From Celoporthe dispersa (taxonomy: Eukaryota > Ascomycota > Sordariomycetes > Diaporthales > Cryphonectriaceae): 64,000 nucleotides of DNA. A program made the translations under genes and the position numbers. The stretch lies in the NCBI GenBank assembly GCA_016584495.1, contig WAID01000003.1:2418001-2482000 (forward strand), read 5' to 3'. The first letter of the stretch is position 1; each line of letters begins with the position of its first letter. Below are positions 31,585 through 44,145 of this stretch, one piece after another. The notes below the pieces were generated by a model that did no database searches, was not told where the DNA came from, and worked only from the letters and a program-made list of their open reading frames with translations.

Positions 31585-34500
31585 TTGTAATACCAAGGTG
31601 GGAACAGAAGAAGAAAGGGCAGGAGAAGAAGCAGCAGTGGTGCCTTTGAAAGATATTTCTCGGCCGCCTTGGGTCCGTCCTTCTTACAAACCAACCAGCC
31701 CGGGCTTGGGATGGAATTGCGGCATCGCACATCATACGAAACGGAACGAGGGGATACCTTGGCTCCAGATACCTTGTCTGGGGGCCCTGAATGGTGACCA
31801 TCTGTCAGTCCTAGCCCTCCATGTCACTGTCCCCTCCTCCTCCTCCCCCCTGATCTCTCTCTACCACCATTAGCCCTTCGTCAAGCACACCCAGGGCATG
31901 GCTCACAGCCCGATGGCCCATTATTAATCGCAACCTGACAACCGTTGACACTGTCCGCCCCCTTCTCTCCTTTCCCCGAGGTCATCTCCCTCCTCCCACT
32001 TATCTCTCCCTCCCTCCCTCTCTCTCTCTCTTACTCCCTCTCAACACACACGAGATGGAGAAAAGAGGGCTACCCAGTGGTACAAGGAGTCTACCTCGAG
32101 GGGACTACCTCCTTGTGGAGGGGGCCCAGGACGGACTGGGGATTGCGCCATTCGACGCTTTGGGGCAGGGCAAAGGCGGCCATCTGGTATGTCTGATGGA
32201 TGATCCGCCCATGGTGTGCCTGATATAAGCCATCGATGGTGCAATCCGCGCTATTCCTTTCGTGATCAGGACCGGGCTCTCATTGGTCCTCAGGATGAAA
32301 AATTGCGACGGTACCTGACGGTGACTTGGTGTGCCCTCCAGAGGAGCCCTCCTACAACAGGGCGTGGCGATTGGTTTGAATTTTTTTTCTGGGCATTGGA
32401 TCCGCAGGCTGTCATGGCTCGGACAGGAAGTCCATCAGTCGACGAGATCCGTCCTCTGCCCTCTCAACTGCCGCATGGATGCCATCCTATCGGTGGTTTG
32501 AGTGAGGTTGAGGTACATGTTCCCAAAAGTCACTTGCCCCCAGGAACTAGTCGTCGACCAAGGTTGCGGGAAGGCTGAAAGGGATGGCGGGCTCGGCTGC
32601 GTCTAACAGAAAACAGGCGACAGGGGGCTGGTGCCCCACAATAGTAAATCTTCTTTTTTTTTCTTTCTTTTTCTTCCTCTCCCTCTTTCTCACTCTTGGG
32701 GCCCCGACATGGCACTACTCATGAGCCTGCTGTACCCAAGTACCGCCATGTGAGCTCCACAATAACTTTCTCTTGAACGCTCCCGGCAGAGGCAACGACC
32801 CCCCTGGTCCCTGTCAGAACGCCCAAGCGCGCACCAACATCGCACTGTCCAGCGCCGTGTAAGAAGTTCTTGGGTGTGTCTATATTATATAATCACGCTT
32901 GCAAATCGAAAACTCTTGGTCCAGAACCTTCGCCTTAACCAGCCGTGCGCGCTATGGTGAGTGAACGAGAACCACCTGCGAATGACATGGGGGCATGACA
33001 GTGCTACAAGCACACTTGCCTCTTCAACGTCATCTCGGGTTTTTCCACCTGTCGACGTCATGAAGAATTTGTCAAGCTACAAATCATAGCACTGGTGGTA
33101 GTATGCAGGAATGGCGAAAGCAGACTGGCTGCAACTCCGTACTTTCTTTCTTTTTTCCCCCCTCCCTCATTCTCGTTTTTCTCTTGGGCTTTCCCAGACA
33201 TTGATTGCCCAACAACTCATGTGAGTGCGTGCGTGCATGCGCCATCCCCGTTCCCGGCCGGAATAACCTCGCGCAGGATCGTGTTGTGATTCTGGACAGG
33301 ATGACAACACCGGCTCGGCCGGTGAGTCGTGCTCACAACTCTGTATCTCTATCTCTCTCTTTTTGATGACATGCAGATACATGTCGCACAAGCAGGGGAG
33401 GAAGGTCAGCAGCATCGGTTGGCTCTCGTGCCCTGGTCCGCGTGAGAAAGCCAAGGTCAGACAAGAAGATTTGCCCACAGGGGCGGTTGCGAACGACAGC
33501 CTTCTTATGGCGAGCTCTCCTCTCTTCACATCATCGGGCGGTGACTCTTATCAATTTTACTTTTTATTTTTATTTTTTTTATTCAGGCAATATTCCTCCC
33601 ATGTTCCCTACCTCGCGGGCTGGGATGGTTGAGATCAGGTCCAGGCCCTATTGGCGGCAGATCGAGGTTAGCGGTGCACAACCCGAAATGAGAGAGTGCC
33701 CCTGATCTTGGCTTGTTCCCCATAGTCCCGAGAATCTGGGCATGGTGAGTAACCTACCTGTTAGTAGCACCTCTAGGTTTCTCCCCACAGCTAGCCATGC
33801 TTCCTGGTAGCTCTCCTGCTCTAAGACCACAGGATACTTCTGTGGCACACCTGAGCACACATAGGAGAAAAGATCAGGGCCCGTCCAACGTAGCTCGTGG
33901 AGTGATATGCCACCATCTTTCTCCTCCGCTTGGCGACGACGCTGGATGCCAGCCAAGCATGCTGCCTGACCATCTGGCCTGATTGAGCCCAAAAACCAAG
34001 AGGGGGCAGGGCCACAACTACTGTAGTACGATGCAGCCAAGCGACCCGGGTTGGGCAACGGGTAGCTAGCTTGAGAAAAGGGACACAATCCTGATATACG
34101 GTTTTCAAGCGCAGAGGCAACATTTTCAGCTGCCCCGGAAGCTTGTTGTCACGCAGCCACAGACGAGACTTACTGGCCGCGTATCTGAACGGGTCAGATA
34201 CCAGAGCTTGTAGAAGCATCAATTGTCTAGGACCGAGGTGCTCGGAAGACCTGCAGGCCGTCTCTTCGAGCTACCCACGCCTCAGCTGTACACGACAGCT
34301 ACTGGCCCTATGGCTCTCGTGCGGATTTGTCCCTCCAATGACGCTTAGACCAGGACAATCTTACTCAATCTATCTCCCATTTCTCCTACTAATATCTGGG
34401 CTACACGGCATAGGCAGTCAGGCCTCAACGGCCGCAGGTGCGTGCAGAACACTCGCAAGTACTATAACAGCAGACCGCTTAGCTTGGCAGTTCCGAAGCA

Positions 34501-35114
34501 GGCCTTCACTTGCGCTGGTGAGAGCTGCAGGGCGCGACGTGGTATGGGCAGGACAAAGCTGCTGCATAGATGAAGAGGGAGGGAGGATATAACGAACTCC
34601 AGCATCCTCGTGGAAGATACACTGCCAGAAAAGAAAAAGAAAACTCTCCCGCAGTGTCAGTTCTTGAAGACAAAGACAAATAACTGTTGACACGGCGTGT
34701 TTGCTATTTTCTACTCTGTCAATCACATTCCTAGTCACCCAGTATTGGAAGTAATTATGAGAAGCTGTAGTAAGTAGCCGGATTGTTTCCGTTTTCCGCC
34801 GACATCGGGGAAATTTGGGGAAGATGGGAGCTTGGGACAGCGGGAGTTTGGGGGTCGTGTCGCGGGATGGCCCGAGGTGGCCCATGCTTTCTGCGGAGGT
34901 ATTTTCTTAGGTGAAGCTCCTTGTAAAATACAGAGGCCAGAAGAAAAGAGAGAAAAAAAGGAAGGAAAAAAAAAAAAAGGTGTCTAGCGACGAATCCAGA
35001 ACACGCAGAAGGTTGTAATTGATATCCGTCAAGGCATTGGACAGATACACACCCTCTCTCGTCCCCCCCTCTCACTCTTTCTCTTAATCCCACCCTCAAG
35101 CCTCGGTTCTCAGA

Positions 35115-36943
35115 ATGCTACAGTCGGCACGATCATGCGCCTCCGGCTCGGCCAGGAGCTGGCTGGTTAGGCCGAGGGGCAGCAGCAGCAGCACGAGGGC
35201 TCTGAGCACATGCCTGAACTCCAACAGGCCGACGGCTGCTTCTCTCCGTACCCCTCCTACGTCACTCCACAACACCAAGACGACCACGACGACAAGATAC
35301 TTCCACGCCTCGTCCACAAGAATGGCCGGCACGAGAACCGAGAGCGATGCCTTTGGCGAGATCCAGGTCCCCGCCGACAAGTACTGGGGAGCCCAGACCG
35401 AGCGGTCCCTCGAGAACTTCCGCATCAACCAGCCCCAGGACCGCATGCCCCCGCCTATCATCAAGGCCTTTGGTATCCTCAAGGGCGCCGCTGCTGCCGT
35501 GAACGTTCGCTATGGTCTTGGTATGTCTTCTGGGTGGAGGGATCGATAGGTCCAGGCGACACACGCGAGAGAGAGAAAGAGAGAGATGTAGAAAGAGACC
35601 CTGCAGGCATGGAGGAGGACTCACACAGAAACGCACAATCTAGATCCCAAGATCTCCGAGGCCATCCAGCAGGCCGCCAAGGAGGTCGCCGACCTGAAGC
35701 TGATCGACCACTTCCCCCTCGTCGTCTGGCAGACCGGCTCCGGTACCCAGTCCAACATGAACGCCAACGAGGTCATCTCCAACCGTGCCATCGAGATCCT
35801 GGGGGGCCAGATGGGCTCCAAGAAGCCTGTCCACCCCAACGACCACGTCAACCGCTCTGCCTCCTCCAACGATACCTTCCCCACCGTCATGCACATCGCC
35901 GCCGTCCTCGAGATCGAGAGCGAGCTGGTCCCGAGCCTCAAGAGCCTGAGGGACGCGCTGCAGAGGAAGGTGGACGAGTTTGAGGCCAAGAACATCATCA
36001 AGATCGGACGGACCCACCTGCAGGACGCCACCCCGCTGACCCTGGCGCAGGAGTTCTCTGGGTACGTCGCCCAGCTGGACTTTGGCATCCAGAGGGTCGA
36101 GTCCAGCCTGCCAGCCCTGCGGCAGCTGGCGCAGGGAGAGCACCGCTGTGGGCACCGGCATCAACACCTTCCAGGGATTCGCCGAGGCCATCGCCGAGGA
36201 GGTGTCCAAGATGACGGGCACCAAGTTCGAGACGGCACCCAACAAGTTTGAGGCCCTGGCCGCCCACGACGCCGTTGTGCAGGCGCACGGCTGCCTCAAC
36301 ACCCTGGCCGCATCGCTCACCAAGATCGCCCAGGACATCCGATACCTCGGCAGCGGGCCCCGGTGCGGCCTGGGCGAGCTGATCCTGCCCGAGAACGAGC
36401 CCGGCTCCAGCATCATGCCCGGCAAGGTCAACCCGACCCAGTGCGAGGCCCTGACGATGGTGTGCGCCCAGGTGATGGGCAACAACGTTGCGTGCACGAT
36501 CGGCGGGATGAACGGCCAGTTTGAGCTGAACGTGTACAAGCCCCTGGTCATCCGCAACCTGCTCCACAGCACCCGCCTGCTGTCTGACGGCATGCGGTCG
36601 TTCGAGAAGAACCTGGTCGCCGGCCTGCAGGCCAACGAGGAGAAGATCGCCGGCATCATGAAGGAATCGTAAGCGCCTCTCTCTACCTTTTACCCCGGGT
36701 GATATATTGTGGTGGCAACACCAGAGGATGTATGCTAACGAGAGCGGGTACCAGTCTCATGCTCGTGACCTGCCTGAACCCCAAGATCGGCTATGACATG
36801 GCCAGCAAGGTTGCCAAGAATGCCCACAAGAAGGGCCTGACCCTCAAGGCGTCTGCCCTGGAGCTGAACGCCCTGACGGAGGAGGAGTTTGACAGCCTCG
36901 TCAAGCCCGAGCTCATGATAGGCCCTCGCCCTACAAGGGATGA
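35115..36943 (+). CDS. fum1: fumarate hydratase (class II fumarase)
   Basis: Fumarase interconverts fumarate and malate in the TCA cycle and, in fungi, also in the cytosol. Exons: 35115-35520, 35644-36668, 36755-36943. The first 60-65 residues are Ser/Thr/Arg-rich and form a mitochondrial presequence; a second Met (MAGTRTESD) just after could give a cytosolic form. Motifs: TGSGTQSNMNANEV, PNDHVNRSASSNDTFPT and the lyase signature GSSIMPGKVNP (from residue 389). Two single-base breaks occur. One extra base in GGAGAGCACC at 36138-36139, without which the frame reads QGGTAVGTG. One missing C in the CCC at 36923-36925, without which the end reads MIGPSPYKG and stops at 36943; read literally it runs to 37007. 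The corrected length is 539 residues. Introns have GTATGT and GTAAGC donors. Confidence 0.96.
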
Positions 36944-37859
36944 TGATCATCATCAAGCGTGTCGTCTAATCAAGCACTGTAAAAATGGTATACATATATA
37001 CATATGAAAAGAAAAAAAAATTCAGACGAGATCAGGAGCAGTGCATACCACACTAGGTCTGGTTTTGTTTTTTTTCTTCTTTTGGCTTTCCAAAATGAGA
37101 GTGAGCCTTGTCAGCAACAGCTGTCCCTGACGCTCTCCAAGTTCACGCAACGAAACACTGTGCTACGAAGCATGCTTCTTTTCATTCTCATCTTAAACTT
37201 TTCATCTCTCTACCTTCCTCTCCTGTATAGAGCAAGTACTTGGATTTTTCGGCTACGAAGCAATGTATATCTATGAAAGGCCATCGTCATTTAGGAACTA
37301 TCGATCAGCGGCTCTTTGATGGCCAATGCTTGGTGCTCATATAGCCAGAACATACATAAAACCCAATGCTCTGTCAATCTGTAACTCTTATGGACGCCAC
37401 AATGTGGCTTGTAACGGATGACGATAGTCAGGAACGGGGCTTTTTGGGCGAATCGGAGTCTACGGCTGGCTCGGCAGGGGGGGCGCCCCCACTCTGGGTT
37501 GTCTTGCGAAGTTTGGAGTCCAACGCAATTTCTCGACAAGCCAGCCCCTCCTCAGCGTTTACTGCTACTCCCTCAGCGCTCTTTCTTGTCTCTGCCCCTC
37601 TCCTCCCAACCAAATACTCGGGCGCCCAGGGCTCTCTTCTGCCTTGTCTGCCTCACTCTGTCTCTGCTCCTCTCTGTCTCTGCCTCGCTCCCTCTTCTTT
37701 CTTATTTCTTCTTTCCCCTCCCCCACCCGGACTTCTCGAGGCTTTCCCGGCGACAGTCCTCTTGAGGCGTCATCACCAGAACACGACTTTTTTTTTCTCC
37801 CTCTCCCCTAAGTACGACCATAATCATCAGCCAGGACGAGTACAACCTCGAGACCCAAC
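36944..37859. other. spacer and ser2 promoter
   Basis: The left side is the fum1 3' flank. From about 37550 the sequence becomes strongly C/T-rich, as expected for the leader before the ATG at 37860. Confidence 0.5.
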
Positions 37860-39310
37860 ATGTCGAGTCCCACCGCCCCGGCCGTTTCGCGACCTCGTCT
37901 TGACCCCTCCAGGAGGAGCAGCTCGTACCTGCAGGAGTTCCAGCAGTACCGGCCCCCCAACAAGCCCGAGAGCCACTTCGGCATCGACACCGTCGTTGAG
38001 GATGTCCCTGGAGCTCCTGCGCCCAAGGCTACGCCCCCGAACCCCACGTCCCTTCCCTACAGAGGCATTCCCTCGGCCGAAAACCCTCCCAAGGTCGTCG
38101 ACGGGCTGAGCCACGACCTCTCGCACCCCAACTGCGCCCCGCCCCCCGGGCAGACGTCGAACAAGCTGGTCGCGACGCTCTTCTACAAGGCCAAGTCCCA
38201 GCGCGTCTCGAACAACGCGGTGCCCTCCCCCCAGAAGCCCGCGTCGCCCCAGCCCGGCGCGGTGACGCCTGAAGGGTCAGACATCCCCGCCAACATGGCC
38301 CCCACGACCGACCCCTCGACCTTCCCCCTCGAGCCGCCCGCCGCCGAGCCCGAGCCCCTCGACCACCTCTACGGCTCGTTCATCTCGCCGCTGTGCATCA
38401 CGTCCTTTCTGCACCTCACGTCCACCTTCCCGCTGCCCCCCGGCTCCGACAACATGACCTCGGCGCACAGGTGCCTGGACAGCTCGGAGCACCCCTCGTG
38501 GTGGAGCTCACGCTCTCCCCGGCGCCCGCGCCGTCGTACCTGTCGCTGGCGGACCTGCGCAAGCACGAGCTCATCTACCGCTTCGAGCGCGAGTGGAACG
38601 TCGACGTGGCGCTGCAGCCCGACGTGCTCTGGCGGCGGCACCCGCGCCTGGTGGTGTTCGACATGGACTCGACCCTGATCACGCAGGAGGTGATCGACCT
38701 GCTGGCGGCGACGATCCGCGACCCGCCCGACCTGGCGGCCAAGGTGGCAGACATCACGCACCGGGCCATGCTGGGCGAGCTGCAGTTCGAGAGCGCGTTC
38801 CGCGAGAGGGTGGCGCTGCTCAGGGGCCTGCCGGAGACCATCTTCACGGAGCTGAGGGCGGTGCTGGACGTGACCCAGGGCGTGCGCCCGCTGCTCAAGG
38901 CGCTGAAGAGGCTGGGGGTGCGCACGGCGGTGCTGAGCGGGGGCTTCCAGCCGCTGACGGCCTGGCTGGCGTCAGAGCTGGGGATCGACCACGCGCACGC
39001 CAACGAGGTGGTGATCGAGGGCGGGAGGCTGACGGGCGAGGTCAAGGGGACCATCGTCGGGCGGGAGAGGAAGGCGGAGCTGCTGCAGGAGATCGCCAGC
39101 AGGGAGGGCATCGACCTGAGCCAGGTGGTGGCCGTGGGAGACGGGGCCAACGACCTGAAGATGATGGCGGCCGCGGGCCTGGGCGTGGCGTGGAACGCGA
39201 AGCCCAGGGTGCAGATGGAGGCCGGGGCGAGGCTCAACGGGGAGAGCCTGCTGGATCTGCTCTATCTCTTTGGACTCACCAGGGAGGAGATTGATATGCT
39301 GTGTGCGTAG
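37860..39310 (+). CDS. ser2: phosphoserine phosphatase
   Basis: This enzyme removes phosphate from O-phosphoserine, the last step of serine synthesis. A single exon starting MSSPTAPAVSRP. Residues 1-160 are a Pro/Ser-rich fungal extension. Residues 165-255 form an ACT-like region (HLYGSFISPLCITSFLHL, then YLSLADLRKHELIYRF). The HAD catalytic domain follows: FDMDSTL with the nucleophile Asp at 268 and the acid Asp at 270, VLSGGF for the phosphate-binding Ser, and GDGANDLKMM for the Mg-binding aspartates. The end is TREEIDMLCA. One base is missing in the C run at 38492-38495, which should be five C; repaired, the frame reads SSEHPLVVELTLSPAP and gives 483 residues. Serine is the carbon backbone for cysteine, linking this gene to met16 and met3 nearby. 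Confidence 0.93.
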
Positions 39311-40250
39311 GTGTGACAAGACCAGTCGGGCGTCTCTCCGCACAGGGAAGCAAGCATTTTTTTTCTTCTTTATTTTTCTTCCTTCTTTATTGTTCCCTCC
39401 CCCCAAAGACTTTTGGAAACGTAGGACTTGTCTCTGTAACCGCATGTCATGCAATGTGTCTACGTCATGCACACGACCTACATACCTGCACTTCTTGCGA
39501 AGAGCTGCCGTAAAGACAGCACCAGTCTGTCAGAGGGCACTGGTTGGCACATGAGGAGGAAGAGTGCAAATAATTGAAGCAGGAGGAGGCACAGAGCAGA
39601 AGGGAAAAGAAGACAAGCAAGATTAAGAGCTCATGGTGTAGACCATACTACGAACCTCGTCCCGCTGCCCGCCCCAGATCCACGACTCTTTTTTTATACT
39701 TTCATCCCTGGTCGCACTCAGTCCGCAATAGCCTGCCTGCCTGTCTCTGGGCAGACTTTGGTGTGAGGACCCCTAGCAGACCTTGTTTTTTCTTCTTTTT
39801 TTTTTCTTCTTTTCCCTCTTCTTCTTCCTTCTCTTTTTCCCTGGTTCTACTCTTCTTTCACTTTTTTTTCTTCACTGGCCCCCTGAAGGCACGGGTTAAG
39901 GGGTGGTCGTTGAGTTAGTCAAGTCTTATCTTGGGTCTTGCGCCGTTGCGCAGGCGCGGATGCGAATTCACTTTCTACCGCGCCCGCCTCGCAGTCCGTG
40001 CCTTGTGCTCGTCATTTTTCCATCCTCACCCCTCCCCAGCGAATTCTACCTAGATAAATTAATTCATAACTGGCCTGGCCCGGCCCTCGAGATACTGGCG
40101 TACAATAAGCACTACACAAGCTAGCTACACACTTATCGTTTCCTGTCTTCTCTCTCCACCACAGACTCGTCTCTTTTTTTTTTCTTTTTTTAGCACCTCC
40201 CCTGGTCGTTCTCCTCACCCTTCCCACAAACCCCAGCCCTCCGTCCCGCC
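39311..40250. other. non-genic spacer
   Basis: T-rich pyrimidine tracts at 39357-39390, 39783-39870 and 40169-40190 are typical of fungal terminator and promoter sequence. No gene was seen. Confidence 0.5.
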
Positions 40251-40879
40251 ATGGGCTCCGTCACCACACCACCACCACCGGGCACCACGCCCAGGGCGGG
40301 CCTGCCGACCTTCAGAATCCGCAAGGCCAGCCCCCGAGACGCAGAGCAGATCGCCGCCCTCGGCACCGCCGTCTTCACGCACACCTTCCAGGAGTCCGGG
40401 TGCACGGCCGAACAGCTCCGCTCGTACCTCGACGAGGCGTACACGGTGGCCGCCATCCGAGACACGCTCACGAGCCCGGCGCAGGAGACGCTTGTGGCCA
40501 CCACTACCACCACCACCACGGACGAGAACGGGCAGGCGGCCGCTGGTGGCAGCGAGAGGATCCTGGGCTTCGCCGTCCTCAACCATATCACCTCCCCTCC
40601 GAGCCCGCCATCGCAGGCCTCCCCCGCCCCGTCGAGGTGCAGCGGCTGTACGTGGACCTCGGCGCACACGGCCGGGGGATCGGGACGGCGCTCATGGCGG
40701 CGGTGGAGGAGCTGGCGAGGGGCCGGGGGGCGTACGAGACGGCCTGGCTTGGGGTCTGGGAGCGGAACTACCGGGCGCAGGGGGTGTACCGGCGGTTAGG
40801 GTACCGGCGGGTGGGGGAGCATGTTTTTGATGTTGGCGGGGACGAGCAGACGGATTGGATCATGGTGAAGGCATTGTGA
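40251..40879 (+). CDS. GNAT-family N-acetyltransferase
   Basis: The product transfers acetyl from acetyl-CoA to an amine; the substrate is unknown. A single exon begins MGSVTTPPPPG. Motif order: an N-terminal FRIRKASPRDAEQIAALG, which is the usual GNAT beta1-alpha1; ILGFAVLNHI (beta4); then VEVQRLYVDLGAHGRGIGTALM, the acetyl-CoA-binding motif A with the R/Q-x-x-G-x-G/A form; AWLGVWERNYRAQGVYRRLGY, motif B; and DWIMVKAL at the end. One base is missing in the CCCC at 40594-40597; with five C the frame continues as TSPSEPAIAGLPRP and the product has 209 residues. A run of seven Thr codons sits in the beta3-beta4 loop. The overall form resembles fungal spermidine- or protein-type GNATs, but substrate assignment would be a guess. 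Confidence 0.88.
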
Positions 40880-41600
40880 TTGGGAGAGAGGGGGAGGGGG
40901 GGAGGTTGGTTGTTTAGTAAGAGAGAGAGAGAGAGAGCACTTGGCCTATAGGATCATCAGTAAGCTGTATGGGTGTGTGTGGTCATGGTGCTTGGTTGGA
41001 TGGCGAGAGGGGCCTTTAGGTCTTCTGGTCAGGGGTAGGTCTTCAGGGTGTTAGGTCTGGTGCTAAAGGTGCTCAAGGCCCTGTAGAAGGAGCCCTGTAG
41101 CTCTGAGGAGGCCGCCAGGCCCTCTGGGACAGGCACGTAAGCTTCTGAAGGATAAAAAAGGGTGTTCTGGGCTACGGAGACGAGTTGTTTGGCGGAGAGG
41201 CTGGATTTTTCTGTCATGGTATCATTTCTTTATGTCCAATACTATCCTCCCGAGGTCTCTGGCATTCTTTTTCTTCTCTTCTCCTTCTATTCATCCTTCT
41301 TTTCTTTTTCTTTTCTTTTTTTTTTTAAAAAAAAAGAGATGGTCACCGTTTTCAGAGAAACATGATGGCTGCCAGGGCACACACATTCAGAAGCAGGTTC
41401 AGAAATCTCGACAGCATGACATTTTGCTGCCGCAGTACACACAAAGATATCTATATATAAAAAGACAGATCACCGCCAAAAGATACATGTCTCTCGAAGC
41501 CTCACTCGTATCAAGGTCTTGCCTGCTCTAGGTCACCTTCTTTCCTCCTCTCGACTCATTTTATTTTCTCTCCCCTCTTCATGCACACACACCTTCTCTC
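40880..41600. other. spacer between convergent GNAT and met3 genes
   Basis: A GA run lies at about 40921-40937 and a T/A homopolymer at 41310-41334. The rest is 3' flanking sequence. Confidence 0.5.
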
Positions 41601-44145
41601 TTAAAAGCGGTCCAGCAGACCCTGGCTCTCCAGCATCAGCACGATCTGGTGAACAATGGACCGCACGCTCTGCTTCTCGGCATCGACGACTAGGTTAGGC
41701 TTGGTGGGCGCCTCGTAGGGGTCATCGACACCGGTGAAGCCCCTGATCTTGCCGGCGCGGGCGGCCTGGTAGATGCCGCGCTTGTCGGTCTTCTCGCACT
41801 GCTCGAGTGAGGTGGCGACGTGGACGAGGTAGAAGTCGCCGTACTTCTCGACGAGCTCGCGGGCGTGGCGGCGGCTCTCCTCGAAGGGGGGCGATGGGGG
41901 CGGCGATGACGGCGGCGCCGGAGCGGGTCAGCTCGGAGGCGACAAAGGCGATGCGGCCGATGTTCCTGTTGCGGTCCTCCTTGGAGAAGCCCAGCTCGGA
42001 CGACAGCTCGGAGCGCACCGTCTCGCCCAGCAGCATGGACACGGACCGGCCGCCCTGCTGGTTGAGGGTGACCTGCAGTGCGCGGGCGATCTGGTCCTTG
42101 CCCGAGTTCATGTAGCCCGTCAGGAAGACGGTGAAGCCCTGCTGCGACCGGGGCGGGTGCGACTCGCGCAGGACCTTGACGACCTCTGGGTACGAGAACC
42201 ACTCGGGGATCTCGCGGCCGCTGCGGAGCCTGGACCGGAGCTCGGTGCCCGAGATGTTGAGGGTGCGCACGTCCTTGGGGATGGTGTCGACGGGGGCGTA
42301 CTCGTCGCTGTCGGGCAGGTAGGTCATCATCTGGAAGGGCACGACCTCGATGCCCAGCTCGTCGCGGTACTTCTCGACGGCGTACTGGGCGTCGTAGGGG
42401 CCGTAGAAGTCGGTGCCCTTGCTGTTCTTGCCGGGGCCGGCGTGGTCACGGCCGACGATGAAGTGGGTGGCGCCGTGGTTCTTGCGGATGATGGCATGCC
42501 AGATGGCCTCGCGGGGGCCGCCCATGCGCATGGCCAGGGGCAGCAGGCCCAGGACGGCCATGCCGTTGGGGTATCTGGGGAGGAGGGCCTTGTAGACGCG
42601 CACGCGCGTGAAGTGGTCAATGTCACCGGGCTTGGTCAGGCCGACGACCGGGTGGATGAGCACGTTGGCGTAGTGGGAGCGCGCGGCGCGGACCGTCAGC
42701 TCACGGTGAGCACGGTGCATGGGGTTGCGCGTCTGGAAGGCGACGACACGAGTCCAGCCCAGCTTGTCGAAGTGCAGACGGATCTCAGCAGGGGTGTCTG
42801 TAGGCGGAGATTTCCTATGGTCAGCACTCTTCACTCTGCAACACACACGCCCTGGATTGAAAAGGGGAATAGGAGGGGGGGGCTCACATCTAAGGTCGAC
42901 AAAGTCATAATGCTGCAGGCGGTTGACAGCCTCGAGCTTACCACCGACATAGTACTCGCCGGCGGTGTGGTGGAGGTACTTGACGGCAGGGTGAGCCTCG
43001 TCGTTGTCGCCAAAGACCTCCTTGGCCTCGAGGATCCTACAGGTGGTTTCGCCTGTGAGCAAACTGCGAGCGAGCGAGAGAGAGAGAGAGGGGGGGGGCC
43101 AGCTCACTTGTCGGGCTTGTAAATATCCTCAATGGTCATGATGGCCAGGTTGCGGTCATCACGGAAATCTCTGAGGGCGACCCTCTTGCCGGGCTTGAGG
43201 GCAAGCTCTTCGATCTCGGATTTGGACAGATCCAGGGTGATGGGCATAGAGAAGAGGATGCCACTCTCGAGGCGGTTCTCCTTGACGACTCTGTTGTTGT
43301 AAGGCACATTTCGTTAGACTTTTCTTTGCTGAGAGGGGAGCAAAAACAAAAAAGACACCACATGGAGAATCATTCGAATTCCTCATGATGATTATAGTAT
43401 CTTGGGAATCTGACCAAGAAACCCGTTGCGTGATAAGAGCGAGTGAGAAAACGTACCCATTGTAGTCCTTCTCGTTCATGAAACCTACGACCAGAGAAAA
43501 CGAGTCAGCACACACACGTCATCGCAGCGAGGTCAGAGCTATGGCCCGCAAATTGCCCGTGGCGTCGCATCGCATTGGGATCCTCAGCCGGCCACGCAAT
43601 AATAGCGGGGCAGCACAGGCTCCCTGAAATGCAAGATGGAGCCCCGCCGACAGGGGCACACGACAGCTCTCTCAGGTGCTCCTGCCCCTCGTTCTTTTCC
43701 CCCGAATTCCCCGACGCGCTGCCAATTGGCAGGCAGAAGGCCAAGGGGAAGGATCAAGACGAGGGTGTGGGAGAATGATGGCCATACAATGCCTTTGGAG
43801 AGGGGGAGGGGAAGGGAAAAAAAAAAGGGAAGGCGAGAAGGAAGGATGATGGGGAGAAAAAAGAAAGAAAAAAAAAAGGAACAAGAGGGGCCAGTGAGAA
43901 AGAGAGGCGTGGGGAATCATGGGCTGTTGCATGTAATTTCTCTTGATTCTTCTTGTTCCACCAGGTGACCACGTACCTTCGAGGGGAGAGAAGCCACCGT
44001 TCAGGATCAGCTCGAGATCGCAGAGCTGGCGCTCGGTAAGGACGACAGCCGTCAGGGTCTCGGCCTCGGCAGAGAGCTCAGCCTGGCGAGGTGCATCGCG
44101 GGCGAGCAGGTCCTTGAGGATACCACCATGGGGAGGGTTGGCCAT
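41601..44145 (-). CDS. met3: ATP sulfurylase (sulfate adenylyltransferase)
   Basis: This enzyme activates sulfate with ATP to form APS, the first step of sulfate assimilation. Five exons: 44145-43977, 43484-43457 (28 bp), 43290-43108, 43036-42888, 42797-41601. Motifs: MANPPHGGILKDLL start; GFMNEKDYNGVVKENRL across exons 1-3; AFQTRNPMHRAHREL, the ATP/sulfate-binding motif; and HFIVGRDHAGPGKNSKG. The C-terminal 170 residues form the APS-kinase-like domain (FTVFLTGYMNSGKDQIARAL) that in fungi serves as the allosteric PAPS-binding site, not as a kinase. The six-G run at 41886-41891 has one base too many; with five the frame reads IAPFEESRRHARELVEK and ends SQGLLDRF. The corrected length is 574 residues, the usual fungal size. 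The intron 3 acceptor is chosen so that the frame reads DKILEAKEVFG. Confidence 0.96.

Larger units (their letters stand above)
31183..35114. other. 3.9-kb intergenic region with microsatellites (met16 and fum1 promoters)
   Basis: This is one of the longest stretches without a supportable gene. Next to met16 lie GGT and GT microsatellites. The middle (32-34.7 kb) has many short non-conserved open frames on both strands. C/T-rich and A-rich tracts lie just before the fum1 ATG. An unrecognised non-coding RNA or orphan gene cannot be excluded. Confidence 0.45.

Noticed and set aside
33821..34222. 133-codon minus-strand frame in the large intergenic gap
   Set aside because: No motif, no signal peptide, no splice partners; indistinguishable from chance.
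35640..36659. 339-codon open frame on the minus strand
   Set aside because: It is antisense to fumarase exon 2, a mirror of the strong codon bias.
42157..43122. 321-codon open frame on the plus strand
   Set aside because: It is antisense to met3 exons and introns. High third-position GC in met3 creates the open antisense frame, and it has no domain.
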